This document shows positions 1 through 9,701 of a stretch of 49,453 nt of DNA, in pieces. The stretch covers positions 1 to 49,453 of the forward strand of contig CACJUF010000008.1 in the NCBI GenBank assembly GCA_902596515.1. Reading direction: 5' to 3'. Origin of the DNA: an uncultured Pelagibacteraceae bacterium. GTDB taxonomy: Bacteria; Pseudomonadota; Alphaproteobacteria; Pelagibacterales; Pelagibacteraceae. Position numbers and translations under genes: made by a program. The notes beneath the pieces are model-generated. The model did no database searches, was not told the DNA's origin, and worked only from the letters and a program-made list of their open reading frames with translations. Every line of letters starts with the position of its first letter. Within the stretch, counting starts at the first letter, position 1.

Positions 1-666
1 ACACTTTATCCAGATATTTTTCCTGGGCCTTTAGGAAAAGGTCTTTACGGAAAAGCAATGTCTAAAAAATTGTGGAGTTTGAATGTGATAAATATTAGAG
101 ATGCAGCTACAGATAAACATAAAACAGTTGATGATACTCCTTACGGTGGTGGAACAGGCATGTTATTAAAACCTGATGTTTTAGCAAATTCTATAGATCA
201 AAACATAAATAAAGGAGATAGGATTTTATATCTTTCACCGAAAGGCAAAGTATTTAATCAAAAACTTGCACAAGATCTATCATCAGAAAAATCCTTCTCA
301 TTAATTTGTGGTCATTTCGAAGGTGTTGACGAGAGAGTATTATCTACAAGAAATATTGAAGAGATTAGTGTAGGAGACTATGTATTGTCAGGCGGAGAAA
401 CTGCTGCGCTAGTTGTGCTTGATAGTGTATTGAGACTTTTACCTGGTGTCTTAGGGAATGATAAATCAGCTTCAGAAGAAACTTTTGAAAATGGTCTTTT
501 GGAGTATCCACAATATACCAAACCCCAGATTTGGGAGGAAAAATCAGTTCCAGATGTGTTATTATCTGGTGATCACGCTAAAATTAAAGACTGGCGTTTA
601 TCTCAATCTGAGGCTATAACACGCGACCGAAGACCAGATTTGTGGCATAAATATAAGAAGAATTAA
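1..666 (+). CDS. trmD: tRNA (guanine37-N1)-methyltransferase TrmD, 5' truncated by window edge
   Basis: TrmD methylates G37 next to the anticodon of tRNAs reading CNN codons, using SAM, and so prevents frameshifting. The frame is open from base 1 ([14 protein letters not shown]...), so the ATG at 58 is internal and the true start lies upstream of the window. Family motifs are clear: [13 protein letters not shown], the SAM-binding trefoil-knot segment [11 protein letters not shown], then [15 protein letters not shown] and [10 protein letters not shown], and the C-terminal [10 protein letters not shown]. It stops 16 nt before rplS, the usual rpsP-rimM-trmD-rplS order, so rimM should lie just outside. 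Nothing unusual apart from the truncation by the edge. Confidence 0.97.
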   Translation, partial: TLYPDIFPGPLGKGLYGKAMSKKLWSLNVINIRDAATDKHKTVDDTPYGGGTGMLLKPDVLANSIDQNINKGDRILYLSPKGKVFNQKLAQDLSSEKSFSLICGHFEGVDERVLSTRNIEEISVGDYVLSGGETAALVVLDSVLRLLPGVLGNDKSASEETFENGLLEYPQYTKPQIWEEKSVPDVLLSGDHAKIKDWRLSQSEAITRDRRPDLWHKYKKN

Positions 667-682
667 TTTGTTAAATATTAAA

Positions 683-1267
683 ATGAAAACAATAGAAGAA
701 ATAAACCAAAATAACGTTAAAAAAATTCTGTCAGAAAAAAAGATCCCTGATTTCTTTCCTGGTGATGTTGTTAAAGTTGGCGTCAGAATTACAGAGGGAA
801 AAAAAGAGAGAATTCAATATTTCGAAGGTGTTTGTATAGCTAAAAAAAGTAGAGACATAAACTCATCTTTTACTGTTAGAAAAATATCTTTTGGAGAAGG
901 TGTTGAAAGAACTTTCCCATTGTATGGAACTGTTATTGACTCAATCAAAGTAATTCGTTCAGGAAAAGTAAGAAGAGCTAAACTGTATTATTTAAGAGAT
1001 AGAACTGGAAAATCTGCTAGGATCGCTGAAAAAATAAGAAAAAAAATTGGTATTGATATTGACGTCAAGCCTGAGACTGTTACTGAGGAAAATCTAGCGC
1101 CAGCTGAAAAAGAAAGTGCACCAGAATCTCCAAAAGAGGCTAAAGAGGCTACCCCAACTGTAGAGCCTAAAAAAGAAGAAGCCCCAAAAACAGAGATGAA
1201 GAAAGAGGCACCCAAAGCTGAAACTAAAACTGAAAAAAAACTTGAAAATTTACAGGAAAAAAAATAA
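683..1267 (+). CDS. rplS: 50S ribosomal protein L19 with long Lys/Glu/Ala tail
   Basis: L19 sits at the 30S-50S interface. The core (about residues 1-120) has the signatures [44 protein letters not shown] and [19 protein letters not shown] chose the ATG at 683 (194 aa) over an in-frame TTG at 668, which would add only five residues and begin 1 nt after the trmD stop. E. coli L19 is 115 aa. Here residues about 130-194 form a low-complexity tail of K, E, A, P and T, with near-repeats such as KEAKEA and KKEAPK. The tail is in frame with normal codon use, so it is a real extension and not a frameshift. It is likely disordered and its function is unknown. Confidence 0.97.
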   Translation: MKTIEEINQNNVKKILSEKKIPDFFPGDVVKVGVRITEGKKERIQYFEGVCIAKKSRDINSSFTVRKISFGEGVERTFPLYGTVIDSIKVIRSGKVRRAKLYYLRDRTGKSARIAEKIRKKIGIDIDVKPETVTEENLAPAEKESAPESPKEAKEATPTVEPKKEEAPKTEMKKEAPKAETKTEKKLENLQEKK

Positions 1268-1275
1268 TTTTTTTC
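1256..1275 (+). other. AT hairpin across the rplS stop codon
   Basis: A perfect 8-bp inverted repeat (GAAAAAAA, ATAA loop, TTTTTTTC) spans the rplS stop and ends 3 nt before the leuC ATG. With a single G-C pair it is a weak RNA hairpin. It could slightly uncouple ribosomal-protein from leucine-gene expression, or be chance in AT-rich DNA. Confidence 0.3.
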
Positions 1276-1278
1276 TCA

Positions 1279-2682
1279 ATGCCCAATACTCTTTACGATA
1301 AAATTTGGAACGAGCATTTAGTTCATCAGCAAGAAGATGGAACAGCATTATTGTTTGTTGACAGACATTTAGTTCATGAAGTCACTAGTCCGCAAGCCTT
1401 TGAGGGATTAAGAAATTCTAAACGTAAAGTAAGACACCCAAAATTGACATTAGCTGTTGCAGATCATAATGTTCCAACAACGGATAGGTCAAAAGGTATT
1501 TCAGACCATGAATCTAAAATTCAAGTTGAAACTTTAGAGGCTAATTGTAAAGAGTTTGGTATTAAACTTTTTGGAATGAGCGATAAGAGACAAGGAATTG
1601 TTCATGTCACAGGGCCTGAACAGGGCTTTACTCAACCTGGTACAGTTATTGTCTGTGGTGATAGTCATACAGCAACACATGGAGCATTTGGTGCATTAGC
1701 TTTTGGTATTGGAACTTCAGAAGTAGAACATGTTTTAGCAACTCAAACATTAGTTCAAAAAAAAGCAAAGAATTTTAGAATAAATGTCAACGGCACACTT
1801 CCATTAGGTGTTACATCAAAAGATGTAATTCTTCAAATAATTGGAAAAATTGGAACTGCGGGAGGAACAGGATGTGTAATAGAATATGCAGGTGATCTAA
1901 TTAAATCGCTTAGTGTTGAGAATAGAATGACAATTTGTAATATGACAATTGAAGGTGGTGCAAGAGCAGGATTAATTGCTCCTGATGAAAAAATATTTAA
2001 ATACTTAGAAGGTAGACCGATGTCTCCTAAGGGAGATGATTGGGATAAAGCACTAGATAATTGGAAAAATTTAAATACCGATGAGGGTGCAAAGTTTGAC
2101 AAAGAGGTAAACCTAACTGCTAATGAAATTTCGCCAATGATAACTTGGGGAACTTCACCTCAGGATGTAATTACGATAGATGAAAGAGTACCAAATCCAA
2201 AAAATGAGAAAGATGAGGATAGAAAAAATTCTTTGGAACGAGCCTTAAATTATATGGGCTTGAAACCAGATATGGCAGCTAAAGATATTAAAATTGATAA
2301 AGTTTTCATTGGGAGCTGTACTAATGGGAGAATTGAAGATTTAAGAGAGGCTGCAAAAATTTTAAAAGATAAAAAAATTGCCTCTCATGTTCATGCAATG
2401 GTTGTTCCTGGATCAGGGCTAGTTAAAGAACAAGCAGAACAAGAAGGATTAGATAAAATTTTTGTAAAGTCAGGATTTGAATGGAGAGAGCCAGGTTGTT
2501 CAATGTGTTTAGCTATGAATGCAGATAAATTAAAACCTGAAGAAAGATGTGCCTCTACATCAAATAGAAATTTTGAAGGTAGGCAAGGTAGAGGTGGAAG
2601 AACCCATTTAGTAAGCCCAGGTATGGCAGCAGCAGCAGCAATATCTGGAAACCTTGATGATGTAAGGAAATATCAAAATTAA
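1279..2682 (+). CDS. leuC: 3-isopropylmalate dehydratase large subunit
   Basis: LeuC with LeuD isomerises 2-isopropylmalate to 3-isopropylmalate in leucine synthesis, using a 4Fe-4S cluster. The three cluster cysteines are visible: Cys347 in IGSCTNGR and Cys407/Cys410 in GCSMC, at the same residue numbers as in E. coli Leu[27 protein letters not shown] and the [18 protein letters not shown] end are typical of bacterial-type LeuC and distinguish it from aconitase. At 467 aa it is full length. The ATG at 1279 has no Shine-Dalgarno match. leuD follows after 1 nt, so the subunits are translationally linked. Confidence 0.98.
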   Translation: MPNTLYDKIWNEHLVHQQEDGTALLFVDRHLVHEVTSPQAFEGLRNSKRKVRHPKLTLAVADHNVPTTDRSKGISDHESKIQVETLEANCKEFGIKLFGMSDKRQGIVHVTGPEQGFTQPGTVIVCGDSHTATHGAFGALAFGIGTSEVEHVLATQTLVQKKAKNFRINVNGTLPLGVTSKDVILQIIGKIGTAGGTGCVIEYAGDLIKSLSVENRMTICNMTIEGGARAGLIAPDEKIFKYLEGRPMSPKGDDWDKALDNWKNLNTDEGAKFDKEVNLTANEISPMITWGTSPQDVITIDERVPNPKNEKDEDRKNSLERALNYMGLKPDMAAKDIKIDKVFIGSCTNGRIEDLREAAKILKDKKIASHVHAMVVPGSGLVKEQAEQEGLDKIFVKSGFEWREPGCSMCLAMNADKLKPEERCASTSNRNFEGRQGRGGRTHLVSPGMAAAAAISGNLDDVRKYQN

Positions 2683-2683
2683 C

Positions 2684-3289
2684 ATGCAAAAATTTAACAC
2701 CTTGAAGAGTATACCAGCGTATTTGCCAATAGTTAATATTGATACAGATATGATTATTCCAAAACAATTTTTAAAAACAATTAAAAGAACTGGACTGGGC
2801 AAAAATTTATTTTTTGAGATGAGATATGACGATCAAGGTAAAGAAATAAATGATTTTGTTTTAAACACAGATCCTTACAATAACTCAAAAATTCTAATTG
2901 CTGGAAAAAATTTTGGTTGTGGTTCTTCAAGAGAACACGCTCCATGGGCATTATTAGATTTCGGTATCACGTGTGTGATAAGTTCTAGTTTTGCAGATAT
3001 CTTTTATAACAACTGTTTTAAAAATGGAATTTTACCAATAATTTTAGATGATGATAAAATTAAAGAGTTATCAGAGTATGCAAAAAGAAAAGAAGAAATT
3101 TTTATAGATCTTAAGGAAGAAAAAGTTATTTTTGGAAATAATGAATTAAAATTTAAAGTAGACTCGTTTAAAAAAAAGTGTTTGTTAGAGGGATTAGACG
3201 ATATAGCTCTTTCATTAAAAAAATCTGATAAAATAGAAATTTTTGAAAAAGATTTAAAAGTCAAAAAGCCCTGGGTGTTTAATGATTAA
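2684..3289 (+). CDS. leuD: 3-isopropylmalate dehydratase small subunit
   Basis: LeuD is the swivelling small subunit of isopropylmalate isomerase. Signatures are the N-terminal [14 protein letters not shown], the substrate-recognition loop [21 protein letters not shown], and [19 protein letters not shown]. Its 201 aa equals the usual length. It begins 1 nt after leuC, and its last 8 nt overlap leuB, as expected for a tightly coupled leuCDB operon. leuA is not in this window. Confidence 0.98.
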   Translation: MQKFNTLKSIPAYLPIVNIDTDMIIPKQFLKTIKRTGLGKNLFFEMRYDDQGKEINDFVLNTDPYNNSKILIAGKNFGCGSSREHAPWALLDFGITCVISSSFADIFYNNCFKNGILPIILDDDKIKELSEYAKRKEEIFIDLKEEKVIFGNNELKFKVDSFKKKCLLEGLDDIALSLKKSDKIEIFEKDLKVKKPWVFND

Positions 3290-4388
3290 AGTTAAAAAAA
3301 GAAGAGTGTTATTGTTACCAGGTGATGGAATAGGTCCCGAAGTAATTGCAGAGGTTAAAAAAGTAATCAATTGGTTTAATGATAAAAAATCTTTAGATTT
3401 TGAAATTGATGAGGATTTAGTTGGAGGAATTTCTTTTGATAAGCATGGAATACCTCTTACTGATGAAGTTTTCTATAAAGCATTAGAGAGCGCTGTAATA
3501 ATGTTAGGTGCAGTTGGTGGACCAAAATGGGATGGTGTAGAATTTTCAAAAAAACCTGAGAGAGCCCTTTTAAAACTTAGAAAAGAACTAAAACTTTTTG
3601 CTAATTTAAGGCCAGCAATATGCTTTGAACAATTGGTAAATGCTTCAACTTTAAAACCAGAAATTGTATCAGGTTTAGATATTTTAATAGTTAGAGAATT
3701 AACTGGTGGAGTATATTTTGGTGAACCAAGAGGAATTAAACCAATAGAAAATGGAGAAAGAAAAGGAGTAAATACTCATACTTATACTAGTAGTGAAATT
3801 ATTAGAGTTGCTAGAGTTGCTTTTGACTTAGCTAAAAAAAGATCAAATAGAGTCATATCTTGTGAAAAATCTAATGTAATGGAAGCGGGTCAACTTTGGA
3901 AAGAAGAAGTGCAATCATTACATGATAAAGATTATAAGGATGTTGAGTTAAGTCATATGTTAGCTGATAATTGTGCGATGCAATTAGTAAGAAACCCAAA
4001 ACAATTTGATGTAATCTTAACTGATAATTTATTTGGTGACATGTTATCAGATGAGGCTTCTATGTTAACAGGCTCTCTTGGATTACTACCTTCTGCATCA
4101 TTAGGTGCAAAAAATAAGGATGGTGAAATGAGAGCTATGTATGAACCTATTCATGGTTCAGCTCCAGACATTGCTGGAAAAGGAGTTGCAAATCCTATCG
4201 CCTCAATTTTGAGTTTTGCTATGGCACTAAGATATTCTCTAGATTTAGATAAAGAGGCAGAGGCCTTAGAAAAGGCTGTACAAGAGGCTCTTAATGATGG
4301 ATTAAGAACAAAAGATATAATGTCTGATAAAATGAAGGAGGTTTCTACTTCTCAAATGGGTGATGCGATCATTTCAAAATTGCAATAA
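3282..4388 (+). CDS. leuB: 3-isopropylmalate dehydrogenase
   Basis: LeuB oxidises and decarboxylates 3-isopropylmalate with NAD+ to 2-oxoisocaproate in the cytoplasm. The N-terminal [15 protein letters not shown], the substrate-binding [19 protein letters not shown], the YFGEPRG loop, and the metal-binding and catalytic segment [17 protein letters not shown] all match the isopropylmalate rather than isocitrate or tartrate branch. [14 protein letters not shown], near the nucleotide-binding site, is intact. At 368 aa it is normal. It overlaps leuD by 8 nt and is followed after 26 nt by the DMSP operon. Confidence 0.98.
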   Translation: MIKVKKRRVLLLPGDGIGPEVIAEVKKVINWFNDKKSLDFEIDEDLVGGISFDKHGIPLTDEVFYKALESAVIMLGAVGGPKWDGVEFSKKPERALLKLRKELKLFANLRPAICFEQLVNASTLKPEIVSGLDILIVRELTGGVYFGEPRGIKPIENGERKGVNTHTYTSSEIIRVARVAFDLAKKRSNRVISCEKSNVMEAGQLWKEEVQSLHDKDYKDVELSHMLADNCAMQLVRNPKQFDVILTDNLFGDMLSDEASMLTGSLGLLPSASLGAKNKDGEMRAMYEPIHGSAPDIAGKGVANPIASILSFAMALRYSLDLDKEAEALEKAVQEALNDGLRTKDIMSDKMKEVSTSQMGDAIISKLQ

Positions 4389-4408
4389 TTAATTAATTAT
4401 CTTAAAGT
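4380..4408 (+). promoter_or_regulatory. weak candidate promoter for the dmd operon
   Basis: TTGCAA (4380-4385), a 17-nt spacer and TAAAGT (4403-4408) lie in the leuB-dmdC junction. Each hexamer matches the sigma70 consensus at four of six positions, which is weak in AT-rich DNA. If real, transcription would start almost on the dmdC ATG at 4415. The operon may instead be read through from leuB. Confidence 0.22.
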
Positions 4409-4414
4409 CATACT

Positions 4415-6178
4415 ATGCCAAGCTATACCGCTCCTGTTGATGATATGATGTTTCTATTCGAGAAACTTAGAAATAATCAAAAATATAATGAGTTAGAAAA
4501 ATATAAAGAGGTAACAACTGATTTAGTAAAAGATATTTTGCAGGAGGCAGCGAAGATTAATCAAAATTTAATTTTACCATTAGCTAAAGCTGGTGACGAA
4601 AATCCCGCAGTTTTAGAAAATGGAGTAGTAAGAACTCCTCCAGGTTATAAAGAAGCTTACAAAAAATATATAGAGGACGGATGGACCTCACTATCTTGTG
4701 ACCCAAAATATGGGGGTCAAGGTATGCCAAAAACTGTAAGTGCATTTTTTGATGAAATGCTTTCCTCAGCAAGTCTGTCTTTTAAATTATACAGTGAACT
4801 AAGTATAGGTGCATATAATTGTATTAATCATCATGCTACAGAGGATATAAAAAATAAATATTTACCTAAAATAGTTGAGGGAAAATGGAGCGGCACTATG
4901 TGTTTAACTGAGCCAGTATGTGGTACCGATTTGGGTTTATTAAGAACAAAAGCTAAGAAACAAACTGACGGAACTTATAAAATAAGTGGTCAAAAAATAT
5001 TTATTACATCTGGTGATCATGATTTAACCGAGAATATTATTCATCTAGTTTTGGCAAGAGCAGATGACTCTCCAGCAGGCACGAAAGGAATAAGTTTATT
5101 TTTAGTCCCAAAATTTGTGGTTAAAGATGATGGAACAATTGGACCTAGAAATGGGATATCTACAGGATCTATAGAGACTAAGATGGGAATAAAGGGATCA
5201 GCGACTTGTGTATTAAATTTTGATGATGCTACTGGGTATATGATAGGTGCTAAAGAAAAAGGATTAAGCGCAATGTTTACTATGATGAATCTTGAAAGAA
5301 TAGTAGTTGGTATACAAGGTTTAGGTATTTCTGAAATTGCTTATCAAAATTCGCTAACTTACGCGAAAGAGAGAAAACAAGGAAAGTCGAATAATTCTAA
5401 TTCAAAAAATGGTGCAGATTTTATAATTGAACATGCTGACATTAGAAGAACCCTACTCAATATGAAATCAATTATTGAAGGTGAAAGAGCTTTATGTTTT
5501 TGGTTATCACAACAAACAGAAGTAAGTTTAAATCATCCAGACGAAAAAACTCGTCAGGAAGCCTCAGATTATGTTTCCCTCATGACTCCTGTGGTAAAAT
5601 CATTATTCACAGATTTAGCAATGGAGATAACAAGTGATGCTATGCAAATCCATGGTGGATATGGATACACTAAAGATCAAGGAATAGAACAATTATATAG
5701 AGATAATAGAATTACACCTATCTATGAAGGTACAAATTCGGTCCAAGCTTCAGATCTAGTTTTCAGAAAATTGTCAAATAAAAATGGTAATATAATTAAT
5801 AAATTTTTAGATCAAGTTAAGTCAGAGTGTAAAACTGACAATGAAAAAATTAAACCATTTTTATCAGAATTTAATAAGAATTTAGACACTCTTAAAAAAT
5901 TTAGTGATTGGATGACAGATAAAGCAAAGACAGAAAAAGATGATGTTAGCGCAGGGGCTAATGACTACCTTAAAACTTTAGGTTATGTATCTATTGCATA
6001 TGCATGGATTAAGGTTCTAGAGGTGAGTTTTAAAGATTATGAGGAAAATAAAAATTTTTATAATGATAAAATAGACACTGCTAGATTTTATTTTGACAAA
6101 GTATTACCTAGAGCTGAACATCACTATAAGTCTGCAATTTCTGGAAGTTCAAATATTATGAATTTCAAGTTCAATTAA
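4415..6178 (+). CDS. dmdC: 3-(methylthio)propanoyl-CoA dehydrogenase DmdC (acyl-CoA dehydrogenase family)
   Basis: DmdC uses FAD to oxidise methylmercaptopropionyl-CoA to methylthioacryloyl-CoA, the third step of DMSP demethylation. At 587 aa it belongs to the long acyl-CoA dehydrogenase branch, with an extra C-terminal helical domain. Visible are CLTEPVCGTDLGLLRTKA and the flavin-binding KISGQKIFITSGDHD, GSATCVLNFDDATGYMIG, MNLERIVVGIQGLG, and the catalytic base Glu438 in TPIYEGTNSVQ. The assignment rests on family plus its place directly before dmdB (0 nt) and dmdA; other long acyl-CoA dehydrogenases share these motifs, so substrate specificity is inferred from context. Confidence 0.92.
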   Translation: MPSYTAPVDDMMFLFEKLRNNQKYNELEKYKEVTTDLVKDILQEAAKINQNLILPLAKAGDENPAVLENGVVRTPPGYKEAYKKYIEDGWTSLSCDPKYGGQGMPKTVSAFFDEMLSSASLSFKLYSELSIGAYNCINHHATEDIKNKYLPKIVEGKWSGTMCLTEPVCGTDLGLLRTKAKKQTDGTYKISGQKIFITSGDHDLTENIIHLVLARADDSPAGTKGISLFLVPKFVVKDDGTIGPRNGISTGSIETKMGIKGSATCVLNFDDATGYMIGAKEKGLSAMFTMMNLERIVVGIQGLGISEIAYQNSLTYAKERKQGKSNNSNSKNGADFIIEHADIRRTLLNMKSIIEGERALCFWLSQQTEVSLNHPDEKTRQEASDYVSLMTPVVKSLFTDLAMEITSDAMQIHGGYGYTKDQGIEQLYRDNRITPIYEGTNSVQASDLVFRKLSNKNGNIINKFLDQVKSECKTDNEKIKPFLSEFNKNLDTLKKFSDWMTDKAKTEKDDVSAGANDYLKTLGYVSIAYAWIKVLEVSFKDYEENKNFYNDKIDTARFYFDKVLPRAEHHYKSAISGSSNIMNFKFN

Positions 6179-7795
6179 ATGAGCCATTACGAAACTAATC
6201 TTAATAAAAATGATGCAAATTATGTTCCATTAACACCTTTGACTTTTTTAAAAAGAGCTTATGAAATTTATCCCAATTATGAAGCAGTTATTTATGAAGA
6301 TAGGAAATATACTTGGAGTCAAGTATATAAACGAACTGTAAAATTTGCTAGCGCGCTTAATAAAATTGGAGTCAGCAAGGGTGATACTGTCTCGTTTTTA
6401 GCTTTTAATACCCCTGAAATTTTTGAAGGACATTATTCAGTTCCAATGACAGGTGCAGTTCTTAATACTATTAATATTAGATTAGATGCTAAGACAATTG
6501 CGTATATTTTAGAACATAGTGAGGCAAAAGTTTTAGTTGTTGATAGGCAACTTCATATTGAGGTTAAAAAGGCCTTAAATACTTTAAAAAGAAAAATCAT
6601 AATAATCGATATCAATGATAAATTTGCAGACCAATCTAAGTGTGAGCAAATTGGAGAATTAGAATATGAGAGTTTTTTAAATACTGGTGATGAAAATTAT
6701 GATTGGAAAATGCCAGAAGATGAATGGCAAGCATTATCACTTAGTTATACTTCAGGAACAACTGGAAACCCTAAAGGTGTAGTTTATCATCATAGAGGAT
6801 CATATTTAATGTCAACTGGAAGTGCAGTTGCATGGAATATGCCAAACAGGTTAAATTTTTTAACAATTGTACCTATGTTTCATTGTAATGGTTGGGGTTA
6901 TCCATGGACTGTCCCTATGTTAAATGGAAGAACTATTTGTTTAAGAAATATTGATATAAAAAAAATATTTGAATTAATTGATAAATATGATGTTACCCAT
7001 TTTGGTGGAGCACCGATTGTATTGAATATGATCACCGGAGCTCCTGCGTCCGACAGAAAAAAGCTAAAACAAAAAGTTTATGTGTTAACTGCTGGTGCGC
7101 CACCACCAAGTATTATATTTAAAAAAATGAAAGAGCTTGGATTTGAGGTAATGCATGTCTATGGATTAACAGAAACCTATGGTCATGTTACTCAATGTGC
7201 TTGGAACGAATCTTGGAATGAATTTGATGAAGAAAAGCAGAATGAGATAAAGGCAAGGCAAGGAGTAAGATACCCTAATACAGAGGGAATTACAGTTATG
7301 GACCCTGAGTCAATGAAAGAAGTACCAAAAGACGGAAAAACGATTGGTGAAATTATGATTAAAGGAAATGTCGTTATGAAGGGCTATTTCAAAGATAAAG
7401 ATGCTACAGATAAAGCTATGGGTGGTGGATGGTTTCATTCTGGAGATTTGGCGGTCATGCATCCAGATGGATATGTTAAAATTCAAGACAGATCCAAAGA
7501 TATCATTATTTCTGGAGGTGAAAATATTTCTTCAATCGAAATAGAAAACACTTTAGCAAAGCATCCATCAGTTTCTATTGCAGCAGTAGTAGCAAAACCA
7601 GATGAAAAATGGGGCGAAGTTCCATGTGCATTTATTGAGATGGTCCAAGATAAACCGGTTACAGAAAAAGAATTAATAAGTTTTTGTAAAGAAACCCTTG
7701 CTGGTTTTAAAGTGCCGAAACAAGTTGTTTTTTGTGAATTACCAAAGACTTCAACAGGTAAAATTCAAAAATTTGAATTAAGAAAAAAATTTTAG
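6179..7795 (+). CDS. dmdB: 3-(methylthio)propionate--CoA ligase DmdB
   Basis: DmdB is an AMP-forming acyl-CoA ligase that activates methylmercaptopropionate made by DmdA. The P-loop SYTSGTTGNPKG (residues 189-200), the hinge and nucleotide residues around Asp423 (FHSGDLAVMHPDGYVKIQDRSKD), GGENISSIEIE and the C-terminal catalytic Lys528 in STGKIQKFELRKKF are complete. MYGLTETYG-type residues are seen as VYGLTETYGHV. Length 538 aa is typical. The ATG directly abuts the dmdC stop, and the hydrolase start follows 8 nt after its own stop. Medium-chain fatty acyl ligases look alike; the operon makes DmdB by far the best reading. Confidence 0.92.
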   Translation: MSHYETNLNKNDANYVPLTPLTFLKRAYEIYPNYEAVIYEDRKYTWSQVYKRTVKFASALNKIGVSKGDTVSFLAFNTPEIFEGHYSVPMTGAVLNTINIRLDAKTIAYILEHSEAKVLVVDRQLHIEVKKALNTLKRKIIIIDINDKFADQSKCEQIGELEYESFLNTGDENYDWKMPEDEWQALSLSYTSGTTGNPKGVVYHHRGSYLMSTGSAVAWNMPNRLNFLTIVPMFHCNGWGYPWTVPMLNGRTICLRNIDIKKIFELIDKYDVTHFGGAPIVLNMITGAPASDRKKLKQKVYVLTAGAPPPSIIFKKMKELGFEVMHVYGLTETYGHVTQCAWNESWNEFDEEKQNEIKARQGVRYPNTEGITVMDPESMKEVPKDGKTIGEIMIKGNVVMKGYFKDKDATDKAMGGGWFHSGDLAVMHPDGYVKIQDRSKDIIISGGENISSIEIENTLAKHPSVSIAAVVAKPDEKWGEVPCAFIEMVQDKPVTEKELISFCKETLAGFKVPKQVVFCELPKTSTGKIQKFELRKKF

Positions 7796-7797
7796 GA
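7794..7797 (+). promoter_or_regulatory. Shine-Dalgarno for the TTG-started hydrolase
   Basis: AGGA, 6 nt before the TTG at 7804, overlaps the dmdB stop codon. It supports the TTG start: the next in-frame ATG (7864) would remove the first beta strand of the fold. Confidence 0.65.
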
Positions 7798-7803
7798 AAA
7801 TAA

Positions 7804-8580
7804 TTGATATTCCAACTAGAAAACAAAAACATTCATGTATCCGACTCTGGTCAGGGTATAGATATGAATAAAGATACGATAGTATTTTTACATGGAAGTG
7901 GTCTCTCACACATTGTTTGGTCGCTAGCTGAACAATTTTTTTCATCAAAAAATTATAATGTATTATCTATAGATTTACCTGGACATGGAAATTCAGATGG
8001 TCCTTGTTTAGATAGTATTGAAAAAATTGCTGATTGGATGGAAAAAGTATTTGATAAATTAAAATTAAAAAACTTAATTTTAGTTGGTCATTCTCAAGGA
8101 TGTTTAGAAATACTCGAATATTCTTCAAGATATAAAGAGAGACTCAAAAAATTAGTTTTTGTTGGAGGTTCAAATAAAATGCCGGTACATCCGGATCTAA
8201 TTGAATTAGCTCAAAGCGGACACTCAGACGCTGTAAAATTAATGATGAAATGGGGATATGAGGGTTCAAAAAAGTTTATTGGTGGTAACCCAGTAGAAAA
8301 AATCATTCAATCGCCTAGAGATATAAGTGAAATTTTGGCTGTTGATTTAAATGCATGTAACAATTATTCAAATGGCTCTGAAGCTGCAAAAGTAATTGAT
8401 CTACCATCGATGCTTATATTTGGAGAATTAGATAAAATGGTTAATTTAGAAGCAGGAAAAAAATTCTCTAATTTGATTAAAAATTCAACTACTCACGTGA
8501 TCAAAGGATGTGGCCATATGATAATGATTGAAAAAGCATTCGAAATGAGAGAAAAGATTTTAGAATTCTTAAATAAATGA
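7804..8580 (+). CDS. alpha/beta hydrolase of unknown substrate inside the DMSP operon
   Basis: A 258-aa single-domain alpha/beta hydrolase with an intact triad: oxyanion-hole segment [12 protein letters not shown], nucleophile Ser97 in GHSQG, an acid in the GELDKMVN loop, and His238 in GCGHMIM. There is no signal peptide or membrane helix, so it is cytoplasmic. It resembles the small-molecule hydrolases of the MenH, lactonase and haloperoxidase-like group. It is placed between dmdB (8 nt) and dmdA (4-nt ATGA overlap), so it is co-translated with the demethylase. No dmdD-type crotonase is in the window. A role as a thioesterase or in handling methylthio-acyl-CoA is inference only; family similarity does not give the substrate. 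The start is TTG with an AGGA site. Confidence 0.9.
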   Translation: MIFQLENKNIHVSDSGQGIDMNKDTIVFLHGSGLSHIVWSLAEQFFSSKNYNVLSIDLPGHGNSDGPCLDSIEKIADWMEKVFDKLKLKNLILVGHSQGCLEILEYSSRYKERLKKLVFVGGSNKMPVHPDLIELAQSGHSDAVKLMMKWGYEGSKKFIGGNPVEKIIQSPRDISEILAVDLNACNNYSNGSEAAKVIDLPSMLIFGELDKMVNLEAGKKFSNLIKNSTTHVIKGCGHMIMIEKAFEMREKILEFLNK

Positions 8581-9686
8581 AAAGTTATCCAATAGCTAAA
8601 TCAAGAAGAGTGAGAAGCACTCCGTATACTTCAAGAATTGAAAATCAAGGTGTGACTGCCTACACAGTTTATAATCATATGCTGTTACCAGCAGCATTTG
8701 GATCTTTAGAAGAATCCTGTGATCATTTAAAAAAAAATGTTCAAGTATGGGATGTATCAGCAGAAAGACAGGTTGAAATTTCAGGCAATGATGCAGCGAA
8801 ACTTGTTCAACTTATGACCTGTAGAGATTTATCCAATTCCAAAATTGGCAGATGTTATTATTGCCCAATAATTGATGAAAGTGGAAATTTAGTAAATGAT
8901 CCAGTTATTTTAAAGCTAGCTGAAGATAGATGGTGGATCTCAATTGCTGACTCCGATGTTATTTTTTTTGCAAAAGGATTAGCTTCAGGAAATAGATTAA
9001 ATGTAAAAATTTTTGAGCCTAATGTTGATATCTTAGCAATTCAAGGACCCAAATCTTTTGATTTGATGGAAAAAATTTTTGGTAAGGAGATAAAAGAGTT
9101 AAAATTTTTTGGATTTGATTATTATGATTTTGAGGGTGTAAAACATTTAATTGCTAGATCTGGTTGGTCAAAACAAGGAGGTTTTGAGATCTATGTTGAA
9201 AATACTAAATCTGGATTAGATTTATATGATCAACTCTTTGTATTAGGAAAAGAATTTAACGTAAAAGCTGGATGTCCAAATTTAATTGAAAGAATAGAAA
9301 GTGGTTTACTTTCTTATGGAAACGATTTTGACAATAATGATAATCCATTTGAATGTGGTTTTGAAAAGTATGTAAATTTAGATACAGATATTGAATTCTT
9401 AGGTAAGGAAAAATTGAAAAAGATTCAAAAAGACGGGATCAAAAGAAAATTAATGGGTGTTCAGATTGATATTAGCAAAATTAATTTAACTAAATCTCTT
9501 AATATCAAAGATGAAAAAGGAAATTTAATTGGGGATTTAAGATCTGCCTGTTATTCACCTCATTTTAAAAAGTCTATAGGTATTGCAATGATAAATGAGC
9601 CGCATTGCAAAGCATCTGCTACAGGATTATTGGAAATTGATGGAAATTTAATAGCTGTAAAAGTTTGCGATTTACCTTTCATCTAG
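8577..9686 (+). CDS. dmdA: dimethylsulfoniopropionate demethylase DmdA
   Basis: DmdA moves a methyl group from DMSP to tetrahydrofolate, giving methylmercaptopropionate and 5-methyl-THF. It is a 369-aa glycine cleavage T-protein (GcvT) fold enzyme. The sequence carries the features I associate with SAR11 Dmd[16 protein letters not shown] near the N-terminus, [51 protein letters not shown], the folate-site segment [33 protein letters not shown] and the C-terminal LPFI. GcvT, sarcosine and dimethylglycine enzymes differ in these blocks. It is the last gene of the operon and overlaps the hydrolase by 4 nt. It provides C1 units and reduced sulfur for a lineage known to lack assimilatory sulfate reduction. 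Confidence 0.96.
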   Translation: MKSYPIAKSRRVRSTPYTSRIENQGVTAYTVYNHMLLPAAFGSLEESCDHLKKNVQVWDVSAERQVEISGNDAAKLVQLMTCRDLSNSKIGRCYYCPIIDESGNLVNDPVILKLAEDRWWISIADSDVIFFAKGLASGNRLNVKIFEPNVDILAIQGPKSFDLMEKIFGKEIKELKFFGFDYYDFEGVKHLIARSGWSKQGGFEIYVENTKSGLDLYDQLFVLGKEFNVKAGCPNLIERIESGLLSYGNDFDNNDNPFECGFEKYVNLDTDIEFLGKEKLKKIQKDGIKRKLMGVQIDISKINLTKSLNIKDEKGNLIGDLRSACYSPHFKKSIGIAMINEPHCKASATGLLEIDGNLIAVKVCDLPFI

Positions 9687-9692
9687 TATAAA
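9665..9692 (+). promoter_or_regulatory. candidate promoter for asd-sdh
   Basis: TTGCGA (9665-9670), a 16-nt spacer and TATAAA (9687-9692). The -35 lies in the dmdA tail and the -10 begins on the base after the dmdA stop. The -10 ends 9 nt before the asd ATG, so initiation would fall 2-3 nt from the start codon. No terminator separates dmdA from asd, so read-through is also possible. Confidence 0.45.
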
Positions 9693-9701
9693 ACCTACAT
9701 A

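Noticed and set aside
988-1215. Antisense open frame opposite the rplS tail and many similar frames opposite leuC, sucA, mmsA, lpd and others
   Set aside because: They lie inside well-supported genes, show low-complexity or unnatural composition, and match no family; they are shadows of AT-rich coding DNA.
2620-2642. GCA triplet repeat in leuC
   Set aside because: It encodes the alanine run in the conserved GMAAAAA ending of LeuC, so it is ordinary coding sequence.
4415-9686. DMSP operon as a recently acquired island
   Set aside because: Codon and base use look the same as in neighbours, there are no repeats, integrase or tRNA at the borders, and the genes are known core functions of SAR11.
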